From Candidatus Bipolaricaulota bacterium (GTDB lineage: Bacteria > Bipolaricaulota > Bipolaricaulia > UBA7950 > UBA9294), in assembly GCA_023132915.1 (NCBI GenBank), contig JAGLXM010000283.1, forward strand, positions 1 through 47,164: DNA of 47,164 nt, written 5' to 3'. This document shows positions 31,803-39,687 of the stretch, one piece after another; position 1 is the stretch's first letter, and each line of letters begins with the position of its first letter. Position numbers and translations under genes: made by a program. The notes below the pieces were generated by a model that saw only the letters and a program-made list of their open reading frames with translations, was not told the origin of the DNA and ran no database searches.

Positions 31803-34229
31803 TTAGGCGGATTTTTCCTTTTCTTCTTCCTTTTCCGCCTCTTCCTTCAGCACCTTGCGGATCTGCTCCAGGCGCGTAGCGATGCGGGCAAAGACCGTCC
31901 CTTCCGGGAAGGTGCCGTCTGCTTTCAGAGTTCCGGCAGGGACGCCGGCCAGGATCTCGATCCCCTCTTCCACGGTGGAGACGGGATAGATGTGAAACTC
32001 CCCCTTGTCAACGGCCTCAACAACCTCCTCGGAGAGCATCAGGTTATCGACGTTCTGCACAGGGATCAACACCCCTTGTTCCCCCGTTGATCCTTTTGCC
32101 TGGCAGACCTTGAAGAACCCCTCAATCTTCTCGTTCACCCCGCCGATCGGTTGAATCTCTCCCTTCTGGTTGACCGAGCCGGTGACTGCAATCCCCTGTT
32201 TGATCGGAAGATCGGCCAGGCTGGAGAGGAGAGCGTACAGCTCAGTACTAGATGCACTGTCTCCATCGATCATCGAGTAGCTTTGTTCGAAGGCGAGGCT
32301 GGCTGAGAGGCTCAAGGGTTTCTCCCTGGCGAACCGCTCGCCGAGGAACCCTTTTAGGATCATGATTCCTTTGGTGTGAGTATGCCCGCCGAGCTCGGCC
32401 TCGCGCTCAATGTCGACGATCCCACCTTTGCCGGTATGGACTGTCGCCGTGATCCGCGATGGCTTTCCGAAGGCGTAGTTTCCAAACTGCAGGATAGCCA
32501 GTCCGTTTACCTGTCCGGTCTTCGCCCCTTCGGTGTCGACCAGGATCTGGTCGCGGGCGATCATCTCGCGTATCTTTTCCTCGATCCGGTTGCGTCGATC
32601 GTCACGCTCCTTGAGCGCACGGCGGACGTGTTCGCCGGTGACGTATGGCGATTCCTCGATGCGTGCCCAATAGGAGGCCTCCTTGACGATCGAGGTTAGA
32701 TTCCCGAATTGGCAGGAGAGCTTCTTCTGATCACAAGCGAGCTCTGAGGAGTACTCGACGATCTTTGCCACACCGTTAGCGTCGAACGGGAGCAGGCTTT
32801 CATCCTCCTGACAACGGGCACGTAAGAAGCGCGCGATCTCCTGCTCATGCTCAGGGGTACGCTCCATCTCCGTTCCGAAGTCACTCTTGACGGAAAACAA
32901 CTTGGGGAAGTCCTCATCGTAGTAGTGTAAGAGCTCATAGATCTGGGGACTACCGATTATGATCACCTTCATCCGGAACGGGATTGGCTCCGGCTTCAAC
33001 CCCTCGGTCGTAGAATAGCCAAGCATCTGCAACGGGTCCTCAATTCGGATCTCCCGTCGCTTGATCGCAATCTTCAGCGCCTCCCAACTGAGGCCGACGC
33101 GAAAGAGGTTGTTCGCGTTTAGGACCAGGTAGCCTCCGTTGGCCCGGTGGAGTGAGCCTGGCTTGATCATGGAGAAGTCGGTGACGGCGACCCCCATCTG
33201 CACACGCCGTTCGATCGAGCCGAACAGATTGGTGTAGGTTGCATTCTGCTCAACGATCACTGGAGCGCCCTCAGTCGGCGAGTTGTCAACCAGGACGTTA
33301 ACATAGTAGCGCTTGAATGGATCGGCCTGGGGAATAGGAAACGGGAAAGGCACCTTCTTGGTCCCTTGGTTCCCTCCCCCTTTGAACCCCTCCAGGTGCT
33401 CGACGATGTCGGCCTTGACGTTCTCGAGGAAGGTGGCCACTTTGTCGAGCTCGCCGTAGCGGCCCTTCAGTTGGTTAAAGTGCGGCTCGATCATGAACAG
33501 AACAGCTTCCTTGGCCAGTTTTTTGATCTCTTCTTCTCGCTCCTCTTCCACACGCGTGATCTCCTGCAGGCTCTCCTGAATTAGGGTCTGTACCTCGCCT
33601 TGTCTCTCAAGGATCTTCGCGCGCTCCTCCTCGGAGAGGGCCTCGTACTCTTCCTGGCTGAGCGGTTCGCCCTTCTTGTGCAGCGGGAGGGTATTGATCC
33701 CGATCGGGGTGCGCTGGATTGCGAAGCCATGCTCGCGCGACTTTGACTCCATCTCCTCTAAAAGCTTTGCTCGCTTCTCGCTGTGTCGCTCGTTGATCTT
33801 CTTGCTTCGTGCCTTGAACTCGTCCGACTCGAAGACCTTGGGGATGTCGCGCTTGAGCCGCACGATCAGGTGTTCCATGTCTGTACGCAACTGGCATCCC
33901 ATGCCGGCGGGGAGCTCCAGGTAGCGAGGGCTGTAGGGATTGTCGAAGTTGTGTACGTAGCAGAGGTCTGGAGGCCTGGGCTCATCTTTGCTCACATGGC
34001 TTAAAAAGTACTCTACCGCGGACATCTTCCCAGTTCCTGGTCCGCCGGCCACGTAGATGTTGTAGCGATTCTTGGCGTCCTTGATTCCCAAACCGAGTTT
34101 GAGTGCCGCGATCGCCCGCTTTTGACCGATGATGTGGTCGAGGGGCTCCAGTTCAGCGCTCGTCTCAAAGTCAAATATCGCGGGATCACATGTGTAGCGA
34201 AGCTTTGTTGCATCGAGTTCTTTGACCAT
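31803..34229 (-). CDS. Lon-like ATP-dependent protease (LonC / TTC1975-type, S16)
   Basis: 808 aa, AGGAGGAAGAG before the ATG. The AAA Walker A is AGGPGTGKM near residue 62; a long charged coiled-coil insert follows (about residues 135-270). The proteolytic domain has the Ser in DGDSASSTELYALLS (about 656) and the Lys in GGVNEKIEGFF (about 700), 43-44 residues apart as in Lon. The architecture, with an insert inside the ATPase and a C-terminal S16 domain, matches the COG1067/TTC1975 group rather than classical LonA. It degrades damaged or unfolded proteins. It is divergent from the PLD-like gene, with only 32 bp between starts. Confidence 0.92.
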   Translation of the reverse strand: MVKELDATKLRYTCDPAIFDFETSAELEPLDHIIGQKRAIAALKLGLGIKDAKNRYNIYVAGGPGTGKMSAVEYFLSHVSKDEPRPPDLCYVHNFDNPYSPRYLELPAGMGCQLRTDMEHLIVRLKRDIPKVFESDEFKARSKKINERHSEKRAKLLEEMESKSREHGFAIQRTPIGINTLPLHKKGEPLSQEEYEALSEEERAKILERQGEVQTLIQESLQEITRVEEEREEEIKKLAKEAVLFMIEPHFNQLKGRYGELDKVATFLENVKADIVEHLEGFKGGGNQGTKKVPFPFPIPQADPFKRYYVNVLVDNSPTEGAPVIVEQNATYTNLFGSIERRVQMGVAVTDFSMIKPGSLHRANGGYLVLNANNLFRVGLSWEALKIAIKRREIRIEDPLQMLGYSTTEGLKPEPIPFRMKVIIIGSPQIYELLHYYDEDFPKLFSVKSDFGTEMERTPEHEQEIARFLRARCQEDESLLPFDANGVAKIVEYSSELACDQKKLSCQFGNLTSIVKEASYWARIEESPYVTGEHVRRALKERDDRRNRIEEKIREMIARDQILVDTEGAKTGQVNGLAILQFGNYAFGKPSRITATVHTGKGGIVDIEREAELGGHTHTKGIMILKGFLGERFAREKPLSLSASLAFEQSYSMIDGDSASSTELYALLSSLADLPIKQGIAVTGSVNQKGEIQPIGGVNEKIEGFFKVCQAKGSTGEQGVLIPVQNVDNLMLSEEVVEAVDKGEFHIYPVSTVEEGIEILAGVPAGTLKADGTFPEGTVFARIATRLEQIRKVLKEEAEKEEEKEKSA

Positions 34230-34249
34230 CTCTTCCTCCTGACATTAGA

Positions 34250-34279
34250 ATTGTAGCACAGATGAATCGATGGCTGCAA
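34250..34279 (-). promoter_or_regulatory. Promoter of the Lon-like gene, overlapping the PLD-like start
   Basis: Minus strand TTGCAG, 18-bp spacer, then TGCTACAAT, an extended -10 element, about 20 bp upstream of the Lon-like ATG. Its -35 lies inside the first codons of the divergent PLD-like gene, so transcription of the two may interfere. Confidence 0.5.
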
Positions 34280-35356
34280 TGGCGGATTACGGGAGAGACG
34301 GCTCTCTTTTTCCTCGTTCTATTCGCGGTTGGGGCGGGCCTTATCGCCCAGACACTCGTTTGTCCGGTGATCGATCGACCGGGGGAAAACCGCTATTGCT
34401 GTTGCGTCAAAGAGGCGTTCGCCGCGGCAGAGGAGTCGATCGACCTTTTGCTCTCAAACGCCCAGCTTGATGAAGTACCCCTGTGGGATGAGCTGCTCGC
34501 GGCGGCCTCCCGCGGAGTACGGGTACGCGTCCTTCTTGATGAGAGCGAATGGTCCACCTCGATCACTGAAAAGAACCGGCCGACAATTGAATTTCTTAAG
34601 GTACATGGGATCGAGGCTCGCTTCGATGATCCTGCAGTTACCACCCACGCCAAGCTGGTGATCGTCGATCGGCGGGTGGTAATCCTTGGTTCTTCAAACT
34701 GGAACCACTACGCTTTCACCGATCAGGAACAGGCAAACGTGAAGGTGCAAGACGCGCAGGTGGGGGAAGTGTTTGCGACATACTTTGATAGGTTGTGGAG
34801 GGGGGACCTGCCAGCTGGCGGGGTCAGGCTTGATCTGGGTCTCCTAACCGGAGAGGGTCCGCTCCTTATTCCAATACCGGAGACTGTGGGCACCGCAAAC
34901 TACGCCTCCCTGCTCCTCGAACTCCTCCACCGGGTCAAGCGATCGATCCATGTCGTGATGTACCGGATTTCCTACTATCCGCAGTACGAAGGAAGCCTTT
35001 CAAACGAAATCCTGCACGCTTTGGTCGATGCGGCCGCTCGCGGGCTAGATGTTAAGGTCTTAATCGATGACTGTGCCTTCTATCCTGGCTCGGCCGAGGA
35101 GAATCTGGAAGCAGCGCTTTACCTGCACTTACATGGGGTAGGGATCCACCTTGACGATCCCTCAGAGACCACCCACTGCAAGCTGGTAATTATAGATGAA
35201 GAGACGGTTCTTCTGGGCTCGACGAATTGGAATTACTACGCCTTGGAGAAGAACAACGAGGTCGACCTTGCCCTCATCGGTCTTCCACTCGTTGCTGCTC
35301 CTTATGAGCAGTTCTTCCACGTTTTGTGGAAAGAAGGAAGACGCCTCGACGAGTAG
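34262..35356 (+). CDS. Phospholipase D-like protein with two HKD motifs, membrane-anchored
   Basis: 364 aa. An N-terminal hydrophobic segment (ALFFLVLFAVGAGLIAQTLV) should export or anchor it. Two PLD repeats follow: HAKLVIVDRRVVILGSSNWN and HCKLVIIDEETVLLGSTNWN, each with H-x-K-x4-D, so the active site can form within one polypeptide. The family includes cardiolipin synthases, phospholipases and Nuc-type nucleases; two HKDs plus an anchor fit lipid or extracytoplasmic nuclease activity. No Shine-Dalgarno precedes the ATG and only 32 bp separate it from the divergent gene, so it could be translated from a leaderless message or start further in. Confidence 0.85.
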   Translation: MNRWLQWRITGETALFFLVLFAVGAGLIAQTLVCPVIDRPGENRYCCCVKEAFAAAEESIDLLLSNAQLDEVPLWDELLAAASRGVRVRVLLDESEWSTSITEKNRPTIEFLKVHGIEARFDDPAVTTHAKLVIVDRRVVILGSSNWNHYAFTDQEQANVKVQDAQVGEVFATYFDRLWRGDLPAGGVRLDLGLLTGEGPLLIPIPETVGTANYASLLLELLHRVKRSIHVVMYRISYYPQYEGSLSNEILHALVDAAARGLDVKVLIDDCAFYPGSAEENLEAALYLHLHGVGIHLDDPSETTHCKLVIIDEETVLLGSTNWNYYALEKNNEVDLALIGLPLVAAPYEQFFHVLWKEGRRLDE

Positions 35357-35469
35357 AGGGACTCTCCTCTGGCCGGAAATCACTTGAGTTTTCACTCTTT
35401 GAGATCGCTTGGCTCTTCCTAAGGACGATCAGGAGGAACCGAAGGCTTGCCCTTGATTTATCAAGGCGT

Positions 35470-35817
35470 TTACGGTGTTTTACTTGTGTAGCCACACTCA
35501 AGGCAACGCCACTCGATCTCCCCGCTCAGTGGGTACCAACGAACCGGGACCATGCTTCCCCCGCACTCAGGGCAGGGCGCAACCGAAAGGTTTGCTGGTA
35601 TTGCCTCCTTGTCCGGGCCTGTGGCAATCAGGTTCACTGGTTCTTCCATGACCAGGCTGACCTTGCCCATTACGCCTGTAGTGGCATCTGCCAGCTCAAC
35701 CTGCCCTTTAATGTTTATGGTGAGGCCTTGACGGTTGATTTGCACCAAGATAAACAACATCCCAGCCAACAGGCAGATCAGCGTGATAAAGGCGACCGAA
35801 AGTGCGATCTGTCGCAT
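35470..35817 (-). CDS. Membrane-anchored zinc-ribbon protein, unknown function
   Basis: 115 aa, GGAGGAGAAA before the ATG. One N-terminal transmembrane helix (VAFITLICLLAGMLFILV), a short linker with VELADATTGVMGKVSLVM, and a C-terminal zinc ribbon CPECGG...CLECGY. No family is recognised. It lies between PLD and NfeD genes, oriented like NfeD. A partner role in membrane-protein quality control is possible but only from position. Confidence 0.65.
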   Translation of the reverse strand: MRQIALSVAFITLICLLAGMLFILVQINRQGLTINIKGQVELADATTGVMGKVSLVMEEPVNLIATGPDKEAIPANLSVAPCPECGGSMVPVRWYPLSGEIEWRCLECGYTSKTP

Positions 35818-36064
35818 TTTCTCCTCCTTTCCCGAGCGACAGGGAAGGAAAATTTAACTTTCCTTGATAAGAATTGTACCCCACTCAAGACGCTCTGCCT
35901 TTAACGTTAGCGTCTCCCGCGCCTAAGCCACGGGGATCATCCCCATTCTTGAGGTGGAGGACGACGATCCTGGGGGCACTCATCCTTAAGGGCATCGTGA
36001 CGATGATCGGTTCACGTGTCCTCACGAGCTTGTAAGCACCAACGGTACCGCACTACCCGGATGA

Positions 36065-37345
36065 TCATCGTTTCCGGTGGACAAGGAGTGTGCGCCCTTC
36101 GAGGCGTTCAACGATAACTGGGTCACCGGCGTGGATTCGCCCTTCAAGGGAGCGAGCCTCCCAGTACTCACCCTTGATGAACACCTTTCCATCGGGATCG
36201 AGGTCGCTGCGGGCGTTCCCGATTGCCCCTATCATTCCACTCTTTCCGGTGACCGGTTGCCTGCGCTGGATTAGGAGTCCCTTGGAGATGATGAACACGA
36301 ACAGAGCGGTCATTGTCCCCACAGTGAGGAGGATCGTCGACCAGGAAAGGCCGATCGCGCGGTTGTGGATGTTGAACAAGGTGAACGAACCGACGAGGAG
36401 TGAAACCACCCCCCCAGTAGTCAGGATCCCGTTTGTCGGTGTGAACGCGTCTAGGACCATCAGCACGACTCCAAACAGGACAAGCACGACCCCAACAACG
36501 TTTACTGGGAGAATCTGCAACCCGAGGAAAGCGAGGACAAGACAGATCCCGCCGGCGGCGAGGCCAAAGCCGATCCCCGGGTGGAAGAACTCGTAGATCA
36601 ATCCGTAGAGGCCGAGAATGAACAGGATGTAGACGATGTTGGGATCGGCGAGATAACCCAGAAGCCGCTCGCGCAAGCTCGGTTTGACCTCTTTTACGGG
36701 CAACCCAGCTGTCTGCAGCACACGGCCGTCGGGGAGGGTGTAGCCATCGAGGCGCTCCAGCAGTTCATCGAAGTCGGCGACAACCAGATCGATTACCCCC
36801 TCGGCAAGGGCCTCCGAGGCGGTGAGCGAGCTCGACTCACGCACCGCAGCTTCTGCCCACTCTACGTTGCGGCCGCGCTCCTCGGCGATCGACTTGGCGA
36901 AGGCGACAGCGTCATTGGTCATCTTCTCGGCCATCGTTTCGTCCTGATCCTGCCCGCCTCCCATCAGGTCGACCGGGTGGGCAGCCCCGATGTTCGTCCC
37001 TGGGGCCATTATCGCCACATCGGCGGCCAGGGTGATAAGAACCCCTGCCGAGGCGGCGCGTGCACCGGCCGGCCCTACGAAGACGACAATCGGGACCGCG
37101 GAGGCGAGTTCGGCCATGACGATGTCACGCATTGACTCACCCAGCCCGCCGGGGGTGTTGAGCTCGATTACCAAAAGCGACGCCTGTGACTCTTCAGCCT
37201 GGGCGATCACGCGCAGGACTAGGTCCTTGCTCACCGGGTTGATCGAACCGGTCAGCGGAAGGTGGACAATCCCGCCGTTTCCCCAAACGGCGAGGGAGCT
37301 AGTGAGAGTGACTGCGATCAATAGAGTGACTATTCGCCGTTTCAT
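36065..37345 (-). CDS. nfeD: NfeD-family membrane serine protease (long form, ClpP-like domain)
   Basis: 426 aa with a signal sequence. The N-terminal ClpP/crotonase-like protease domain has LVIELNTPGGLG, the nucleophile in ARAASAG (Ser99), and Lys141 in AEKMTND, the Ser/Lys dyad known from the Pyrococcus 1510-N protease. Four to five hydrophobic helices follow (about 230-350), then the C-terminal OB-fold NfeD domain ending GDPVIVERLEGRTLLVHR. In other species it cleaves the hydrophobic tail of a stomatin/slipin partner; no slipin gene is seen next to it here. Confidence 0.93.
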   Translation of the reverse strand: MKRRIVTLLIAVTLTSSLAVWGNGGIVHLPLTGSINPVSKDLVLRVIAQAEESQASLLVIELNTPGGLGESMRDIVMAELASAVPIVVFVGPAGARAASAGVLITLAADVAIMAPGTNIGAAHPVDLMGGGQDQDETMAEKMTNDAVAFAKSIAEERGRNVEWAEAAVRESSSLTASEALAEGVIDLVVADFDELLERLDGYTLPDGRVLQTAGLPVKEVKPSLRERLLGYLADPNIVYILFILGLYGLIYEFFHPGIGFGLAAGGICLVLAFLGLQILPVNVVGVVLVLFGVVLMVLDAFTPTNGILTTGGVVSLLVGSFTLFNIHNRAIGLSWSTILLTVGTMTALFVFIISKGLLIQRRQPVTGKSGMIGAIGNARSDLDPDGKVFIKGEYWEARSLEGRIHAGDPVIVERLEGRTLLVHRKR

Positions 37346-37611
37346 GACGATCTGACATTACCCATTCGTGGCCCTCGGCGCAACTGCTTTTTGCATATTT
37401 CTTCCATATAAATTTCTTGTAACTGTTCAGCTAGCTGGACAGTTACCGACGATCTACTACAGTGAGGAAGACGCACGAGCAATTGATCGGTACACCCCTT
37501 CGCCTTTCACAAAGGCGAGCGGGCATTTATAGCAATACTAAGGCAAAGGAGGTGGTAGAAGAAGAGCAGTCCTTTCGACCCCGAAAGGGTCACTTGCTTG
37601 CGGGAGACAAC
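37346..37611. other. Leader region upstream of the riboswitch
   Basis: No gene accepted. It contains the large palindrome (37420-37445) and two 7-bp-stem hairpins, CGCCTTT-CAC-AAAGGCG (37501-37517) and CCTTTCG-ACCC-CGAAAGG (37571-37588). The ORF 37462-37665 in the track runs through the hairpins and the aptamer and is rejected. No sure promoter was found; the palindrome would suit an operator next to one. Confidence 0.4.
37420..37445. promoter_or_regulatory. 26-bp near-perfect palindrome (candidate operator)
   Basis: Arms TAACTGTTCAGC and GCTGGACAGTTA around TA, with one mismatch, so 11 of 12 positions pair. It sits 75 bp upstream of nfeD (minus) and about 170 bp upstream of the c-di-GMP aptamer (plus), so a bound regulator could govern either direction. 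There is no U-tract, so it is not a terminator. Confidence 0.55.
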
Positions 37612-37686
37612 GAAATGGTAACCCCGGAGCGATCCAGGCGCGCAAAGCCACGGGTCTCAAAATAAAGAGATAGCCGAGCTACCGAA
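37612..37686 (+). ncRNA. Cyclic-di-GMP-I (GEMM-I) riboswitch aptamer
   Basis: The highly conserved GEMM core is present: GCGCAAAGCCACGGGTCT, then AGATAGCCGAGCTACCGA. The aptamer is complete: P1 pairs TGGTA (37616-37620) with TACCG (37680-37684); the next stem is CC-GGA closed by a GCGA (GNRA) tetraloop with TCC-A-GG; the third stem is TCTC/GAGA around AAAATAAA. Total about 75 nt, the usual size. Just 3' of P1, CCTCC (37689-37693) can pair with GGAGG (37718-37722), the ribosome site of the following ORF, a plausible translational switch. An alternative pairing of ATCCAGG with CCTGGAT would compete with the aptamer. Identified by eye, without a covariance model. Confidence 0.75.
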
Positions 37687-37731
37687 AGCCTCCCTGGATG
37701 CGCAAAAAACACATTCAGGAGGTAAATGGAA

Positions 37732-37845
37732 ATGAGCAAAGTGCGTCTTGCCATCGCTTATGAGTCCCAGCCTCTTGAAACAGCTTTCTCCCTTTTTCAA
37801 AAAAGCAAAGGCGTGAATACATCCCCCTCACTTAACATGGTTTAG
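37732..37845 (+). CDS. Short ORF downstream of the riboswitch, probably a truncated gene
   Basis: 37 codons from the ATG at 37732, 8 bases after AGGAGGT; too short for the ORF track. It starts SKVRLAIAYESQPLETA and ends tail-to-tail inside the last codons of wecB. The ribosome site lies within the riboswitch expression platform, so this was the regulated gene. Its small size and the abrupt convergence on wecB suggest that the rest of the gene was lost by rearrangement. I do not recognise the family; a genuine small protein is possible. Confidence 0.45.
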   Translation: MSKVRLAIAYESQPLETAFSLFQKSKGVNTSPSLNMV

Positions 37846-38946
37846 CAGTATTTCAACGATCCGCTCAGCTGCCCGGCCATCGCCAAACGTGCTTATTGCT
37901 TTCCCCATCTTCTCATAGATGGCAGAATTGTCTAACAGCCGCTGCGTTTCTGTGAATATCTTGTCGCAATCTGTTCCGACTAGCCTAGCAATACCTGCTT
38001 CGACCGCCTCCGGACGCTCGGTCTTTTCCCGCATCACAAGGATCGGTTTCCCCAATGAGGAGGCCTCCTCTTGAATTCCTCCGGAGTCGGTCAATACCAG
38101 GTAGCACTGATTCATCAACCATACAAACCGTTCATAGTCTAACGGTTCAATCAGGCTGATGTTCTCTATTCCTCCTAAGATACGATGTACCGGTTCTTGA
38201 ACACGGGGATTTAAGTGTACGGGGTAGACGATCTGAAGATCCTTGTTGTGCTCTGCGATCTTCTGCAACCCGTAGCAGATCTGCTTAAAGCCCTCACCGA
38301 AGCTCTCTCTTCGATGGCCGGTGACCAAGATCAGTCGCGAATCTCCCCTCGATAGCCCCAGATCGCTGAGCCACTGCTGGCGCGCGATCGGGACTTCTCG
38401 ATTCAAGGTGAAAAATAGGGCATCGATCACCGTGTTTCCCGTGACAAAGATGTTTCCGGAAGGGAATCCTTCCCGGAGCAGGTTTGCTTTAGCTTTTTGT
38501 GTGGGGGCAAACCAGAGATCGGACAGAACATCCACAAGCCTCCGATTGATCTCCTCAGGGAAGGGGTTGAACTTATCAGCTGTACGCAGACCAGCCTCCA
38601 CATGGCCGATCTTGATCTTTAAGTAGTAGGCAGCAAGGCTGGCGACAAATGCCGTCGTGGTGTCCCCCTGGATCAATACGATGTCAGGCCCTTCTTCCTT
38701 TAGCACATCCTCGAGCAATCTGAGGGCACAAGATGTGATGTCAAACAGGCTCTGATCTTCGTGCATAATGTCCAGATCACAGTCGGGTACAATGTGGAAC
38801 ACCTCCAACACCTGGTCGAGCATCTCACGGTGCTGTGCCGTGACGCACACCCGCGATTCGATCAGCGCGGACTTTTGCAATTCCTTGATAACCGGAGCAA
38901 GTTTGATCGCCTCAGGCCTTGTGCCGAAAATCGTTAGAATCTTCAC
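37828..38946 (-). CDS. wecB: UDP-N-acetylglucosamine 2-epimerase (non-hydrolysing)
   Basis: Interconverts UDP-GlcNAc and UDP-ManNAc for surface polysaccharide synthesis. 372 aa, GTG start after GGAGG. Motifs of the family: FGTRPEAIKLAPVIKEL, LIQGDTTTAFVASLAAY, GHVEAGLRTAD, PFPEEINRRL, VTGHRRESFGEG, and DSGGIQEEASSLGKPILVMR then TERPE. It is the last gene of the minus-strand exopolysaccharide cluster, separated from the CotH remnant by 58 bp. It suggests ManNAc or a derivative in the polymer. Confidence 0.95.
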   Translation of the reverse strand: MKILTIFGTRPEAIKLAPVIKELQKSALIESRVCVTAQHREMLDQVLEVFHIVPDCDLDIMHEDQSLFDITSCALRLLEDVLKEEGPDIVLIQGDTTTAFVASLAAYYLKIKIGHVEAGLRTADKFNPFPEEINRRLVDVLSDLWFAPTQKAKANLLREGFPSGNIFVTGNTVIDALFFTLNREVPIARQQWLSDLGLSRGDSRLILVTGHRRESFGEGFKQICYGLQKIAEHNKDLQIVYPVHLNPRVQEPVHRILGGIENISLIEPLDYERFVWLMNQCYLVLTDSGGIQEEASSLGKPILVMREKTERPEAVEAGIARLVGTDCDKIFTETQRLLDNSAIYEKMGKAISTFGDGRAAERIVEILLNHVK

Positions 38947-39004
38947 AAAATGCCTCCGCTATATGCTACAGCTTGGCTTGAGGAAAGAGAAGAGAATCTT
39001 CATT

Positions 39005-39505
39005 TTATTTCTCATATGGGAGGAAGAGAGTCTGAACGCTGTAGGATTCGGGCAGCGAAACAACGACAGTGGTGGTCCTTGGCAGGAAGGCATCACTCCA
39101 ACCGGTAAATTCATAACCTGGCGCTGGTTCAGCCTGTAACTTCACCGGGATGCCTTGAAAGTACGAGCCATGCCAAGGGTAGGTCGTTGGTAAGATCGTG
39201 TTTACCCTAATGGAGCCTTCACCTGATGGCGGTTCGATGGTCAGAAGCGCTGTGCCCATAAGCCCGAACTCCTCGATGATGTGTTCTCGTACAAAGCCCG
39301 GGCGCTGTTTTGCAAAGTCTCTAAGCCCTTGAACATTCGCTAACCATTCTTCAAGAGTTCCTCCCCACTCGCTGCTCCAACGAGCCATCTCCAGAGGGAT
39401 ATCAGGCTCGATGATCGACGCAAGCGCATCGATCTTGGCGATGACATTCGCTTGGTGCAGCGTGGTATTCAGCAAGTCCGCAAACCGAGCTTTTCGTGAA
39501 AACAT
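39005..39505 (-). pseudogene. C-terminal fragment of a CotH-type protein
   Basis: 166 codons. LEEWLANVQGLRDFAKQRPGF-type and VREHIIEEFGL segments belong to the end of the CotH kinase-like domain. They are followed by a beta-rich extension (GSIRVNTILPTTYPW, APGYEFTGWSDAFL) that ends many extracellular CotH proteins. The whole ATP-binding N-terminal part is missing. The frame begins exactly where the VTC-domain gene breaks off, in a different frame, so the two are the ends of a deletion. It is likely not functional. Confidence 0.7.
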
Positions 39506-39687
39506 TCAAAATCAGGGCTATCGAAATATATACTTCTGACGGTATAGGAATTGCTATCCCTTCCGCGACAATGCTCATCCATCTCAAGATGGGGTGCTAG
39601 GAAATCGACCACTCTTTCAGCAACCTCCGGCCGCAGCACGTGTTTCAGTTCGTATCGATGCACCGAGGAATATCGTCCGAGTGTCAC
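39469..39687 (-). pseudogene. N-terminal fragment of a VTC-domain (polyphosphate-polymerase-like) protein
   Basis: 72 codons from a GTG that overlaps the stop of the upstream GH113-like gene. YELKHVLRPEVAERVVDFL, then YTVRSIYFDSPDFECFHEKL, are the first strands of the VTC/CYTH-like domain; then the frame shifts into the CotH remnant and stops. The remaining ~170 residues of a VTC protein are lost. VTC-domain, DUF4956 and CotH genes are often neighbours, so one deletion could have removed the piece in between. Confidence 0.72.

Noticed and set aside
35890-36060. Possible slipin fragment next to NfeD (GIIPILEVE on the plus strand)
   Set aside because: Only nine residues resemble a slipin and the frame stops at once; no continuous similarity.
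37462-37665. 67-aa plus-strand ORF upstream of the riboswitch target
   Set aside because: It runs through two hairpins and most of the c-di-GMP aptamer; RNA structure explains the sequence better.
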